From Pseudomonadota bacterium (GTDB lineage: Bacteria; Pseudomonadota; Alphaproteobacteria; Rhizobiales; Xanthobacteraceae): a DNA stretch of 64,000 bases. Of the stretch, positions 18,991-28,201 are shown one piece after another (the stretch's first letter is position 1; every line of letters starts with the position of its first letter). A program made the position numbers and the translations under genes. The stretch covers positions 1 through 64,000 of the forward strand of contig JAEYAW010000028.1 of NCBI GenBank assembly GCA_023404675.1, in the 5' to 3' direction. Below the pieces are notes generated by a model. That model had not been told where the DNA came from. It was given only the letters and a program-made list of their open reading frames with translations, and ran no database searches.

Positions 18991-19882
18991 TTGTGGCGGC
19001 AGCCGAGCGCGACATTGAACGCGCAAGACTGAGGAGGCGGCGCCAGGCCGGGTTATCATTCCGCGGCGACCACACCGCGCAGAACGGCAGAACCTCGCCG
19101 GCAAGCTGCCGATAGGCAGTTCCCGGAAACTGAGCCGCCGTCCCGGCCTCGCTCATGACCGTGACGCCTTGGCCGATCGCCACAAGCGACAGGAGATTGT
19201 CCCTCCCGACGTATTGGGTATCGATTTCTGGGTGACGCCCAAGATCGGCGAGGCGTTGAACCAAATAGTCGTGAATTTCCGATCCAGGGGCACCGTCACT
19301 TACAATGAATCTCTCGTCCACAAGATCACGCCAGCCAAGCTCCGATTTCTCAGAGAGAGGATGATCGCTGGGAAGTACGGCGAATACTCGCTCGGACCAA
19401 AGTTGCTCTGTTTCACAGTCCGACCACTGTGTGGTTCCCGTGATAAAAGCCACATCGAGTTGAAGTCGCCGGATCGAGGCAACGTGATCCGCAGGATCGC
19501 CGTCAAAAAATTCGACCCGTACACTTGCATGCTCCTTGCCGTAGGCTCCCAGCAGATCGGACAGGAATCCAGACGCGAGCGACGAAAAGATGCCGACCTT
19601 GATATGCCCCCGCTCGGAGCGACCTATGGCGGCCACATCCTTCGCGCCGCAGTCGATCTGTTGAAGTGCTTTGCGTGCTCGACGCACAAACTGCTGTCCT
19701 GCCAACGTCAGGCAGACGCCGCCGTTGTGCCTCTGAAATAGGGAAGCGCCGAGTTCGTCTTCGAGATCGCGAACGCGACGGCTGATCGCCGATTCCTGTA
19801 TTCCCAAGGCCAAGGCCGCCTTTCGGAAGCTGCCATATTCGGCCGCCGCAAGAAAATACCGGATCTGGCGGAATTCAAGCAT
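18923..19882 (-). CDS. LysR-family transcriptional regulator
   Basis: 319 residues. N-terminal winged helix (MLEFRQIRYFLAAAEYGSF, ISRRVRDLEDELGASLF) and a substrate-binding co-inducer domain (GHIKVGIFSS, VAIGQGVTVMSE). No pathway gene is divergently adjacent, so the target is unknown. The last 23 codons run antisense across the end of DUF2274 and the protein is slightly longer than usual, suggesting that the original stop was lost when the cargo joined the trb operon end. Confidence 0.88.
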   Translation of the reverse strand: MLEFRQIRYFLAAAEYGSFRKAALALGIQESAISRRVRDLEDELGASLFQRHNGGVCLTLAGQQFVRRARKALQQIDCGAKDVAAIGRSERGHIKVGIFSSLASGFLSDLLGAYGKEHASVRVEFFDGDPADHVASIRRLQLDVAFITGTTQWSDCETEQLWSERVFAVLPSDHPLSEKSELGWRDLVDERFIVSDGAPGSEIHDYLVQRLADLGRHPEIDTQYVGRDNLLSLVAIGQGVTVMSEAGTAAQFPGTAYRQLAGEVLPFCAVWSPRNDNPAWRRLLSLARSMSRSAAATIIQTVSAVLLTSSLSQIPDPWL

Positions 19883-20192
19883 CGGTCAATTGCGACCGAG
19901 ATCTATTCGAAATGATTCCTGGCCTCGCGACGGTCCATCGTCCGCTCGTTGCGAGCATCGCTCTGTAAGCACCATCTACCACGACCATCGCGCCCCGACC
20001 GCAGCTAAGGCAAGACCTCCCGATTCTCACCCTAGAATAGACGGCTACAGACGCTCATTGGCCGATGATCTTATATAGATTCGATATACCAACGTATCTT
20101 CGAAATATACCGTGTTCTGAAAGGGGGGGGTGGCACGCCCGCGCAGATCGCGCACCAGTTCGCGGTGCAGGGGCTCTCCTCTCAGTCGAGAT
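19883..20192. other. LysR upstream region
   Basis: No gene seen. It contains an A/T-rich segment (about 20068-20112) holding the dyad box at 20084-20099 and a run of eight G (20123-20130). The LysR promoter should lie here. Confidence 0.55.
20084..20099. promoter_or_regulatory. Dyad box ATATAC-CAAC-GTATCT
   Basis: Near-palindromic site with 6-base arms and a 4-base centre (one pair mismatched), between the LysR promoter and the end of the FixJ-like gene. An almost identical perfect dyad is at 29035-29050. Layout resembles boxes bound by FixJ-family regulators of the TodT/StyR kind. Confidence 0.5.
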
Positions 20193-20825
20193 TCAAACGC
20201 TCAAACTGTCCGACATTCTAACAAGGTCAATAATCGTCTTGGCCTGCATCTTCTGCATGAGATGGCTACGGCGAACCTTCACCGTGATCTCGCTAACATT
20301 CAGGTCGGCGGCGATTTGTTTATTGAGGAGGCCCTTTACAACGAGCTTGAAAACGTCTCGTTCGCCGGGCGTCAATGTCTCCCAACGCGCATTCAAATCC
20401 AGCGAACGCGCTTCGCTCTCGCGCCTTCGCCGGTCTTTTTCGATCGCTTGTTGGATAGCATCCAGCAGGTCTTGGTCGCGAAACGGCTTGGTCAAGAACT
20501 CGAAGGCGCCATTCTTGATGGCGTTCACGCCCATCGTGATGTCCCCATGTCCCGTGATGAATATCGTCGGCAGATGAATGCCGTATTCAGGCATTTGCCG
20601 ATGAAAATCGATCCCGCTTTGTCCGGGCATTCTCACATCGAGCAGCAGGCAGCCGGGCGCGTCCGGCATGGAGCTTTCCAGAAATTCGGCAACCGAGCTA
20701 TACGAGCGCACCTGTAGCCCAACGGATGCGAGCAAATCTTCGAGCGCGGCGCGAACGGACCGATCGTCATCGATGACATAGACGATGGGCTGCGGCCGCG
20801 AATCCGCCGTCGGTTCATTTTTCAT
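20193..20825 (-). CDS. FixJ/NarL-family response regulator (magnesium island)
   Basis: 210 residues: receiver domain with Asp near residue 63 (LLLDVRMPGQSG) and the EFLTKPF lysine, then a LuxR-type helix-turn-helix (LTPGERDVFKLVV, LNKQIAADLNVSEITVKV). It shares long identical stretches with the regulator at 2107-2745. The start coincides with the last base of the kinase gene upstream. It is the last gene of the same-strand run mgtA, porin, mgtC, kinase, regulator. Confidence 0.9.
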   Translation of the reverse strand: MKNEPTADSRPQPIVYVIDDDRSVRAALEDLLASVGLQVRSYSSVAEFLESSMPDAPGCLLLDVRMPGQSGIDFHRQMPEYGIHLPTIFITGHGDITMGVNAIKNGAFEFLTKPFRDQDLLDAIQQAIEKDRRRRESEARSLDLNARWETLTPGERDVFKLVVKGLLNKQIAADLNVSEITVKVRRSHLMQKMQAKTIIDLVRMSDSLSV

Positions 20826-21889
20826 CAGGCTGCCTCCATGTGGCGCGGCAGGCGCACCTCAAATACGGTCCCGCCTCCAGGGACTGGAGCCGCGGAAATC
20901 TGTCCGCCATTCGCTTCAACGATCGTCTGACTGATGGTAAGGCCAAGACCCATGCCTCCCTCTTTCGTCGTCCAGAAGGCGTCAAAGAGGTGCTCACGAG
21001 CTCCCGGCGCCAGACCGGTGCCGGAATCGGCCACCGCGAGAACGATCGCATCCCGTCCATCCTGCGAGGCGGCAATTCGCAGACGACGCTCGGGCAATGC
21101 GCGGTCCGACATCGCCTCGGTCGCATTGAGGACGAGATTGCTGATGACCTGCTGGATCTGGACCCGATCGGCAAAAACGCGAGGTAGGCCGTCATGCAGG
21201 TCCAGTTGCAAGGCGACGCCGCCACGCTCGATCTCGCCGCGCGACAAGGTCGCGATTTCCATGACAGCTTCCCTGAGGTCGAATGGTTGTCGGCGCGGCG
21301 CCTCGCCCTTCGAAAGGGCGCGAATGCGCGCGATGACCTGGCTTGCCCGGTTGGCATCGCTGACGATGCGGTCGAGCGCGAGGCGGGCCTTGTCGAGATT
21401 TGGCGGCTCCTGGGCAAGCCATCGGGTGCACGCGCCGCCGCTGGCGACGACGGCAGCCAGGGGCTGGTTGACTTCGTGCGCGATCGACGCCGACAGTTGA
21501 CCGAGCGTCGTGACCCGCGCAATTCGCAAAAGCCGATCGCGCGCCTCCAGCGCCTCGGCCTTCGCAGCCACCATCCTTAAACTGAGATAGGTTGTAACGC
21601 CGATCGCAACGATACTAATCCCGGTATTGACGATGCCGACCTCATACGCACCGGAGTGGGTCAAGAAAAAACTGATCAGGGTCAGCGCGACACAAATGCA
21701 AGCGAGGGCCACTACAGCCGTGCCAGACAAGATGCGTGTCGCAACGAGAATGACCGCTGTGTAGAATACGGCCGCTGCGATGGCGTAGTCCGTGACCGTA
21801 TCGGCGATAAAAATGCCGGCCATCGCAACGCCCATCGCGATCAACGTCAGCGCCGATCCGGGACGTATATCATTGGCGATCTTGAGCAT
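20825..21889 (-). CDS. FixL-type membrane sensor histidine kinase (magnesium island)
   Basis: 354 residues: four hydrophobic segments in residues 12-105, phospho-acceptor His near 138 (SIAHEVNQPLAA), N box (LVLNATEAM), G1 (DSGTGLA) and G2 (GMGLGLTISQTI). No PAS domain. Paralogue of the kinase at 2742-3920, including the membrane region (VNTGISIVAIGVTTYLSLRM against VNTSISLLAIAATTYLAVKM). It sits 90 bases downstream of mgtC on the same strand, so a link to magnesium or envelope stress is likely but inferred. Confidence 0.9.
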   Translation of the reverse strand: MLKIANDIRPGSALTLIAMGVAMAGIFIADTVTDYAIAAAVFYTAVILVATRILSGTAVVALACICVALTLISFFLTHSGAYEVGIVNTGISIVAIGVTTYLSLRMVAAKAEALEARDRLLRIARVTTLGQLSASIAHEVNQPLAAVVASGGACTRWLAQEPPNLDKARLALDRIVSDANRASQVIARIRALSKGEAPRRQPFDLREAVMEIATLSRGEIERGGVALQLDLHDGLPRVFADRVQIQQVISNLVLNATEAMSDRALPERRLRIAASQDGRDAIVLAVADSGTGLAPGAREHLFDAFWTTKEGGMGLGLTISQTIVEANGGQISAAPVPGGGTVFEVRLPRHMEAA

Positions 21890-21979
21890 TGTTCACCTTC
21901 TCGATCAACTTACCTACTTTCAATATTCTTCCCTGGAGAATCTACTCCGCCGTGTACCTAGATAACTATTGCTTCTCGG

Positions 21980-22678
21980 TCACTCGCCTGGCTCGAACCG
22001 CCACCGAGCAGATGTTACCAGCGGCTCCAGACTGAGACGACCGATAATCTGTTCCAAAAGGCGATCCTGCCGAGTGTCGGCTCGCACTGTCGCGCTCACC
22101 TGGACTCGGTTTGTGTCCTCGATATTCGTGCTTTCGAGGTCGCGGATGTGCAGCGCACCGGCGAGATCGCGAAGAAGAAGCGCCCGAACATGCGCCTCAG
22201 CCTCTCCATGGCAGATGATGCTGATCGCATATGCGCTGTCCAACGGGCTTGCGGCGAATGACTGGCGCTCAACGAGGCGCACGAGCGGGCGCAGAACTGC
22301 GTTGACGGCGATGACGAACGTCGTCGCAATCAATGCATGAAAGAAAAATCCGGCCCCACACAGCGCGCCGATCGCGGCGGAGCACCACAGCGTCGCGGCG
22401 GTGTTGAGCCCGCGCACATTCAACCCTTCCTTGAAGATGATGCCGGCGCCCATAAAGCCGATGCCGGAAACAATCTGGGCCGCAACGCGCGTCGGGCTCG
22501 CCTCGCCGGGGAACAGCCCGGCAAAGAGGACGAAGATGGCCGCGCCGAGCGCGACGAGGGTATTGGTTCGCAGCCCGGCCAGGCGCTGGCGCCATTGCCG
22601 TTCGAAGCCGATCAAGCCGCCAAGAAGGAATGCGCCCCCGAGCGTGAGTGCGGTGTGGCCAAGGCTTTGCCAATCCAT
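21980..22678 (-). CDS. mgtC: MgtC/SapB-family membrane protein
   Basis: 232 residues: five hydrophobic segments in residues 5-145 with the family signatures GLIGFERQWRQRLAGLRTN, GIGFMGAGIIFKEG and GLNTAATLWCSAAIGALCG, then a soluble C-terminal ACT-like domain. In Salmonella and Mycobacterium, MgtC supports growth at low Mg2+ and acid pH by acting on ATP synthase or other pumps rather than by transporting Mg2+. Start follows GATGGGAAC weakly. Located between the porin and the kinase. Confidence 0.92.
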   Translation of the reverse strand: MDWQSLGHTALTLGGAFLLGGLIGFERQWRQRLAGLRTNTLVALGAAIFVLFAGLFPGEASPTRVAAQIVSGIGFMGAGIIFKEGLNVRGLNTAATLWCSAAIGALCGAGFFFHALIATTFVIAVNAVLRPLVRLVERQSFAASPLDSAYAISIICHGEAEAHVRALLLRDLAGALHIRDLESTNIEDTNRVQVSATVRADTRQDRLLEQIIGRLSLEPLVTSARWRFEPGE

Positions 22679-22765
22679 CTGAATGTGTTCCCATCTCGTT
22701 GCGTCGGTCGCGCCCTCCCGAGGCGCAAGCCCGCGCTATTGCTGGAATTGCCACTCCACTCGCTG

Positions 22766-24925
22766 TCAGAATTCGGCGTGGGCGCGAAGCGACAGAATCG
22801 AGGCTGGTCCGCGGTCGGCGTTGTAGGCGGGGTTTGCAACAAACTGATAGTCGAAGGTGACGGTGCTCCAGCCGTTGACCCGCAAGGCGTAATACGCCTC
22901 GACGATCGACTCGTGGCCGTAGCGCAGTCTCCCATCACCGATCAGCAACCCCGTGCCTCCGGCGGCGAGGAAGTTACGATGTGCACTCGAGAGGCCGTTG
23001 ACCGCAGCACCGACTCCGATCGTGTCCGCAGGCCGTCCCCATGCAGAACCCTTTAGGGAGAAACCACCGGAAATGCTGCGGTCGATGTCCGTGAAGGAGA
23101 GGATTTCGGTGCGGCCGTCGTTCCAGCTTGCACGGGCGAAAAGCCCGAGGTCAGCTGTCAAAGCCTGTTCGATATTTCCATAAAAGCCATACTTATTCTG
23201 ATTGCGGCGCAGGGCCGTCATCGCATCGTTGATATCTGTTTGAGGGCTCGCTTGCGCGAGGTTGATAGCGTCGCGATACGCGCCGGTGTAACCACGGTTG
23301 ATGAAAGCGCCGATCCGAACCTTACCCGGCTGCCCGAACAGGCTGTGCCGTTCCTCGAACTCGACGGCGCCACCGCCGCCCCCATTGAAGACCAAAACAT
23401 CACTGTTCGGCTCCCTGGGCACTTGGAAGGCCCCGGCTCGCACAGCCCAATCCTTACGATTCAGCTCGATGACCGCACCGCGCGTCATGCCGGGAAGGTC
23501 GGCGGGGAAGTCATAGGCCCCCGACGACCAGATTGCCCAATTCATGAAATCCGCGCGCGGATCCTTGGCATAGGCATTCGCGTCGAAGAAATCGCCAACC
23601 GCGAAACGACCAACCGTGACAGTGACGCGATCGATATCGCGTCGCCCCGCCAGTTGCAGGGGGCCGTCTGCGACATCCTCCTGCTCGCCACCAAGACCGA
23701 ATGTCTGCTGAAGATAGTAGCGCTGTGGCCGAAATTTCGGAAATTCAGCGCCGCCTTTTTGCGCTTCTCCATTTGGAAAGCCTGCGAGTCCGAGCGTCCC
23801 GTTCAGCCCGAAGCCTTGGGCTAGCTCGGGATTGAAATAGAACGCACCACCGTCCCAAAGCCTCACGCCAAGAAATGCGTCCGCGGTCCACGTCTCACGA
23901 ACTTGCCCACCACCGGGCAGGCTGGCGCTGGAAGCGTAGGGGGAACGAATCGCGGGATAGCCTTGGGCGATGAATGTGGTCTGGCCATGAATATTCCAGT
24001 CCGGCGACATTTCGACAGTTGCCGGTGGTCTTGGGAGTGTCGAGGCCACATCGCCCAGTCGGTAGTTCAGGCCAAGCGTGAACCTCTGGGTTCGGGGGCG
24101 GACGGACACATCGCGCAGTCCGGCACCATCGAGTCGATAGGTCGAGGAAGCCAGATCGAGGTAGTCGTACTGGACGCGTGCCGTCCATGGTCCGCCCAAG
24201 GCCATTTCGACACCTGCGCCTGCCGTCCACCCAGCGTGCCAGCGCCCCAGTTTTGACAAAACGCTGCCGTCATCGCCATTGATGTCGACGTTCGTTCGTG
24301 TCCAAGCGAGGCCTCCCGTTGCATAGGGGAGGAATGGGCCAAAAGCATAGCCGATCCTGCCACGCACCGTCCCCACGACATCCAGGGATGTGTTGAAGGG
24401 AGCCGGTATCCGTCGCGTCTCATCGGGCGGGCTCACAAAAGTGACATCGGCTTCCGCGCCGAGCACCCAACGATCGCTGGCCTGAAAGTTGTAGCCTCCC
24501 TGAAAGCCGCCGATCATTCCTGTCACCGTAGGCGGCAGGCCAACGGACTGATTCAAGACGGGGTTCGTTCCCGGGCCAAGGCTGCCAGCCCCGAAACCGG
24601 TGTGTCCGCCAAAATAGACGCCCGACCAGTCGGGCCCGCCCGATTCCACCTTATTGTCACGCGAGGCCCCCGGTGCCTTCGTTGGCATCGCCAGGATGGG
24701 TTGCGGTCCACTAGTGTTGAGCCGTGCCGCATCCGGATGGCCGGGAGTCGTTTGAAGTTCTTGCGCGTGCGCTTTGGTTACCTGAAGAACCGCTACAAGA
24801 CCGAGCGCCAGCAAGTAGAAAGCGATCACCATCAGTCGGCAAAAAAGAACCCGACGACGCCTGAAAACCTTCAGTCCGGTGGTGATAGTGAAATTGGGAA
24901 GTCCGTGGGTCGTAAAATAAGTCAT
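22766..24925 (-). CDS. Fused outer membrane beta-barrel / OprB-type carbohydrate porin
   Basis: 719 residues. A long N-terminus with a hydrophobic signal (residues about 30-53, ending KAHAQ), a linker, then an Omp25/RopB-like small beta-barrel (about 98-290, starting PDWSGVYFGGHTGFGAG and ending QRFTLGLNYRLG), and from about 310 an OprB-family porin barrel that ends in the C-terminal signature SILSLRAHAEF. Each half resembles a complete outer membrane protein. An AGGAG site supports the start. It could supply the cation or sugar route through the outer membrane for the magnesium island. Confidence 0.85.
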   Translation of the reverse strand: MTYFTTHGLPNFTITTGLKVFRRRRVLFCRLMVIAFYLLALGLVAVLQVTKAHAQELQTTPGHPDAARLNTSGPQPILAMPTKAPGASRDNKVESGGPDWSGVYFGGHTGFGAGSLGPGTNPVLNQSVGLPPTVTGMIGGFQGGYNFQASDRWVLGAEADVTFVSPPDETRRIPAPFNTSLDVVGTVRGRIGYAFGPFLPYATGGLAWTRTNVDINGDDGSVLSKLGRWHAGWTAGAGVEMALGGPWTARVQYDYLDLASSTYRLDGAGLRDVSVRPRTQRFTLGLNYRLGDVASTLPRPPATVEMSPDWNIHGQTTFIAQGYPAIRSPYASSASLPGGGQVRETWTADAFLGVRLWDGGAFYFNPELAQGFGLNGTLGLAGFPNGEAQKGGAEFPKFRPQRYYLQQTFGLGGEQEDVADGPLQLAGRRDIDRVTVTVGRFAVGDFFDANAYAKDPRADFMNWAIWSSGAYDFPADLPGMTRGAVIELNRKDWAVRAGAFQVPREPNSDVLVFNGGGGGAVEFEERHSLFGQPGKVRIGAFINRGYTGAYRDAINLAQASPQTDINDAMTALRRNQNKYGFYGNIEQALTADLGLFARASWNDGRTEILSFTDIDRSISGGFSLKGSAWGRPADTIGVGAAVNGLSSAHRNFLAAGGTGLLIGDGRLRYGHESIVEAYYALRVNGWSTVTFDYQFVANPAYNADRGPASILSLRAHAEF

Positions 24926-25007
24926 GGGCTACTCCTGGCGTCGGGTTGCGAGAGCGCCCGGCGCCAATAGCCGCGAGCTGCCCTCCTAGTTTTCTCGTGA
25001 ATTCAAG

Positions 25008-25031
25008 CGGCGCGAGTTGTTGGTCGCGCCG
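25008..25031. repeat. Inverted repeat in the porin upstream region
   Basis: CGGCGCGA-GTTGTTGG-TCGCGCCG is a perfect 8-bp, G/C-rich stem with an 8-base loop. It lies between mgtA and the porin gene. No T-run follows on either strand, so it may be a weak or Rho-assisted terminator, an RNA processing hairpin or an operator. Confidence 0.45.
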
Positions 25032-25138
25032 CGACTAGATGGGTCGTCCATTTGAAGCTCCTTGCTGATCGAAGTCCGGTTCAGGTCCGGGCCTCGTGCT
25101 TTGGTTCCATGCAAGCGATCGTTTTGCGCTTGTGTGGC

Positions 25139-25459
25139 TCACCAGCGGCAACGCCGCATTCGCGATATCGCCGCTCTGTTCAACCGTGCGCCGCAACGCA
25201 GCAGGAATCTGAGCTTGAAACCGTCCAGCAGACGGCGACGAGCAAGGTGAACGGCCGCATGCGTCACGAACATCGCCAAAACCGCCAAAGCCCAACACAA
25301 ACGTCTGTCCAACCGATTCCGAAGCGACGACCTGGCATCGCCCGGCTCGCGATTGTGGGGCGGACGCGGCGCTTGTCGCCTCGGCGGTGGCGGCCCTTGT
25401 CGCGGGCAGTCTCCAGCCTGCGGCGGCGCAAATCTCAGGATCAACGGTGATGTGGACAT
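25139..25459 (-). CDS. Possible small Arg/Pro-rich membrane protein downstream of mgtA
   Basis: 106 codons starting 28 bases after the mgtA stop, with GAGG about 9 bases before the ATG. One hydrophobic segment (CWALAVLAMFVTHAAVHLA) follows a Pro/Arg-rich N-terminus; the remainder is very Arg-rich. Small membrane proteins are known to accompany mgt genes elsewhere, but no similarity is claimed and this may be a chance frame in G/C-rich DNA. Confidence 0.3.
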   Translation of the reverse strand: MSTSPLILRFAPPQAGDCPRQGPPPPRRQAPRPPHNREPGDARSSLRNRLDRRLCWALAVLAMFVTHAAVHLARRRLLDGFKLRFLLRCGARLNRAAISRMRRCRW

Positions 25460-25486
25460 GATCAGGACCTCTCATGCGCTTGGCCG

Positions 25487-28201
25487 TCAGAACCATTGTC
25501 CGAACCGGCGGATGTAGACGGTCTTCATCAGTTGAGCGACGAGGCAGTAGCAGAGCAGCGTTCCGGCCAGCCACGGGAAGTAGGCGATAGGCAGGGGCTG
25601 CAATCCGATGGCTGCTCCCAGCGGAGAGAACGGCAAATAGATCCCCAGTACGCAGATGACGCTCGACATCAGCAAGACCGGCAAAGCCGCTGTGCTGTTG
25701 ACGAAGGGAATCTTCTGGGTACGCAGCATATGGACCACGAGCGTTTGAGAAAGCAGGCCCTCGATGAACCAGCCCGACTGAAAGAGCGATTGATGCTCCG
25801 GGCTATTGGCGGCAAAGACGAACCACATCAGAGCGAACGTCGTGATGTCGAAGATCGAGGACGTCGGCCCGATCCAGATCATGAAACGACCGATATTCTT
25901 GGCATCCCACTTCCGCGGTTTGCTGAGAAACTCCTTGTCCATGTGATCCCAAGGCAGCGCCAATTGGGAAATGTCGTACATCAGGTTTTGCACGAGCAAA
26001 TGGATCGACAGCATCGGCAGGAACGGAATGAATGCGCTCGCCACCAGCACTGAAAACACGTTTCCGAAGTTCGAGCTGGCGGTCATGTTGAGGTATTTCA
26101 TGATGTTGCCGAAGGTTTCGCGCCCCTTCAGCACACCCTCCTCAAGAACCATCAGGCTCTTCTCGAGCAGGATGATATCGGCCGACTCCTTCGCAATATC
26201 GGCGCCGCTATCGACGGAAATGCCGACATCGGCATCGCGCAGCGCCGGGGCGTCATTGATGCCGTCACCGAGAAATCCGACGGTATGACCGTTAGCCTGA
26301 AGCGCCTGCAATACACGCGACTTCTGGAGCGGAGTGAGCTTCGCGAAGATCGTCCGCTCCTCGACCAAAACGCGAAGCGCGGTGTCGTCCAATTTTTCTA
26401 TGTCGCGCCCGAGTACGGCTTGGCCCGGTTCAAGTCCTACTTCACGGCAGATCTTGGCACTCACGACCGCATTGTCGCCCGTAAGAACCTTGACCTTGAC
26501 GCCATGCTCCGCGAGCGCAGCGATTGCTGGTCCAGCCGTCTCCTTTGGCGGGTCGAGAAAAGTAAGGAACCCCTGAATCGTGAGATCGGCTTCGTCCGCG
26601 ATGGCATAATGCGTCTTGGCCTCGGACGCCACAAACCCTCGGGTGGCGACGACCAGCACACGGAATCCGTCCTCGTTGTACGCCCGAGCCATCGCAGCCA
26701 GATTCTTGCGCTCAACGTCACCAAGGCGGATCAGATCTTTGCCTCTTCTGACGTGCGTAGAGATCGACAGCATCTCCTCAACCGCGCCCTTGCAGATGAG
26801 CAAGTGATCTCCGTCCTCGCCCTCGACGACCACTGAGAGTCGGCGGCGCACAAAGTCGAACGGAAGTTCATCGACTTTTCGGTAGCTCGCGGCCGTGTTC
26901 GTGATGGCTGGCTCCGCCCCGGCGAATCGCACGACGGCCTGATCCATCAGGTTCTTCACGCCGCTCTGGTGGTAGCTGTTCAACCAGCCCAACCGGAGAA
27001 CGTCAGCGTTGGGTTGCCCGGTAACGTCGACGTGGTGCTCCAGAATGATCTTGTCCTGAGTCAGCGTGCCGGTCTTGTCCGTGCAGAGAACATCCATCGC
27101 GCCGAAGTTCTGAATGGCGTTGAGTCGCTTCACGACGACTTTGCGCCGCGCCATCGCTACGGCGCCCTTCGCGAGGTTCGAGGAAACGATCATCGGCAGC
27201 ATTTCGGGGGTAAGTCCGACGGCGACGGCAAGGCCGAACAACAGCGCTTCCACCCAGTCGCCTTTGGTCAGGCCGTTGATGACAAAGACGACAGGAACCA
27301 TGACGAGCATGAAGCGGATGAGCAGCCAGCTCACACTGTTGATGCCGCGATCGAACGCCGTTTGAGCGCGCGATCCGACGATCGCCTTGGCTAACGATCC
27401 GAAATAGGTGCGAGCACCCGTGGCAACGACAAGCGCGGTCGCCGTGCCGCTCACGACGTTGGTGCCCATGAAGCAGACGTTGGGCATGTCGAGCGCGTTC
27501 ATTTCGCTGGACGCTACGCTCGCCGCGGACTTCTCGGCGACAGACCCGAGCGTGTCATACTTCTCAACAGGGATGGCCTCACCGGTGAGCACTGCCTGGC
27601 TCACAAACAGATCGCGGGATTCGATCAGCCTCACGTCTGCCGGGATCATATCCCCTGCTGAAAGACGCACGATGTCGCCGGCGACGATCTCTCGCATCGG
27701 GATTTCGAATGCTTCGGGATTTGACGTTGCCGATCCTCGACGAAGAACCGTCGCCGTCGTGCGGACCATCGCCTTCAGAGCTTCGGCCGCAGCGCTCGAT
27801 CGGTACTCCTGAACGAAGCGCATCAAGGCGCTGGCAAGCACCATCACGATGATGATGGTGACTTTTGTCGGATCCGCATCCTCGCCATGTTGAAGCCGAA
27901 GCCAGATGTCCGTTACAGCGCTGATCCCAGCCAGGATCAGCAGCACTGCAATGAACGGATTCTTGAAAGCGCCAAAAAACTGAACAACCGCTGGCAGGCG
28001 TCGCTCTTGCGCAACCTCATTGGGGCCGTCTTTTGCCAGCCGTTCGATCGCATCTCGGGCAATCAGGCCGTTGCGGTCGCCTTTGACGTTTTCGAAGGTG
28101 TCATCCAACCCATTCTGGGCTTCACGGACCGCCTTCATCGACAGCTTGCGTTCGTCTTTTCCGCGCGGCTTGAGAGCCGCCTTGAGGATGGGGGCATTCA
28201 T
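25487..28201 (-). CDS. mgtA: Magnesium-translocating P-type ATPase MgtA
   Basis: 904 residues, the usual MgtA/MgtB length. P-IIIB ATPase that imports Mg2+ using ATP. Visible: N-terminal cation-ATPase domain, TGEAIPVEK actuator motif, TPEMLPMIVSSNLAKGA membrane signature, phosphorylated Asp in DKTGTLT (about residue 375), KVLTGDN (about 573), GDGINDAPALRDADVG (about 645) and six C-terminal membrane segments. ATG 28201 is chosen because AGGAG precedes it; the frame stays open 57 codons upstream with a Pro/Arg-rich sequence that does not look like MgtA. Confidence 0.95.
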   Translation of the reverse strand: MNAPILKAALKPRGKDERKLSMKAVREAQNGLDDTFENVKGDRNGLIARDAIERLAKDGPNEVAQERRLPAVVQFFGAFKNPFIAVLLILAGISAVTDIWLRLQHGEDADPTKVTIIIVMVLASALMRFVQEYRSSAAAEALKAMVRTTATVLRRGSATSNPEAFEIPMREIVAGDIVRLSAGDMIPADVRLIESRDLFVSQAVLTGEAIPVEKYDTLGSVAEKSAASVASSEMNALDMPNVCFMGTNVVSGTATALVVATGARTYFGSLAKAIVGSRAQTAFDRGINSVSWLLIRFMLVMVPVVFVINGLTKGDWVEALLFGLAVAVGLTPEMLPMIVSSNLAKGAVAMARRKVVVKRLNAIQNFGAMDVLCTDKTGTLTQDKIILEHHVDVTGQPNADVLRLGWLNSYHQSGVKNLMDQAVVRFAGAEPAITNTAASYRKVDELPFDFVRRRLSVVVEGEDGDHLLICKGAVEEMLSISTHVRRGKDLIRLGDVERKNLAAMARAYNEDGFRVLVVATRGFVASEAKTHYAIADEADLTIQGFLTFLDPPKETAGPAIAALAEHGVKVKVLTGDNAVVSAKICREVGLEPGQAVLGRDIEKLDDTALRVLVEERTIFAKLTPLQKSRVLQALQANGHTVGFLGDGINDAPALRDADVGISVDSGADIAKESADIILLEKSLMVLEEGVLKGRETFGNIMKYLNMTASSNFGNVFSVLVASAFIPFLPMLSIHLLVQNLMYDISQLALPWDHMDKEFLSKPRKWDAKNIGRFMIWIGPTSSIFDITTFALMWFVFAANSPEHQSLFQSGWFIEGLLSQTLVVHMLRTQKIPFVNSTAALPVLLMSSVICVLGIYLPFSPLGAAIGLQPLPIAYFPWLAGTLLCYCLVAQLMKTVYIRRFGQWF

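Larger units (their letters stand above)
24926..25486. other. Porin-mgtA intergenic region
   Basis: Downstream of mgtA and upstream of the porin gene, both minus strand. It holds one possible small gene (25139-25459) and the stem-loop at 25008-25031. A longer minus-strand open frame (25035-25574) overlaps mgtA and has no coherent protein character. Confidence 0.5.

Noticed and set aside
20123..20130. Run of eight G as a phase-variation tract
   Set aside because: It is not within a gene and lies about 240 bases from the LysR start, too far for an obvious promoter-spacing switch.
25035..25574. 179-codon minus-strand open frame between mgtA and the porin
   Set aside because: It overlaps the end of mgtA in another frame and shows no coherent composition or start signal.
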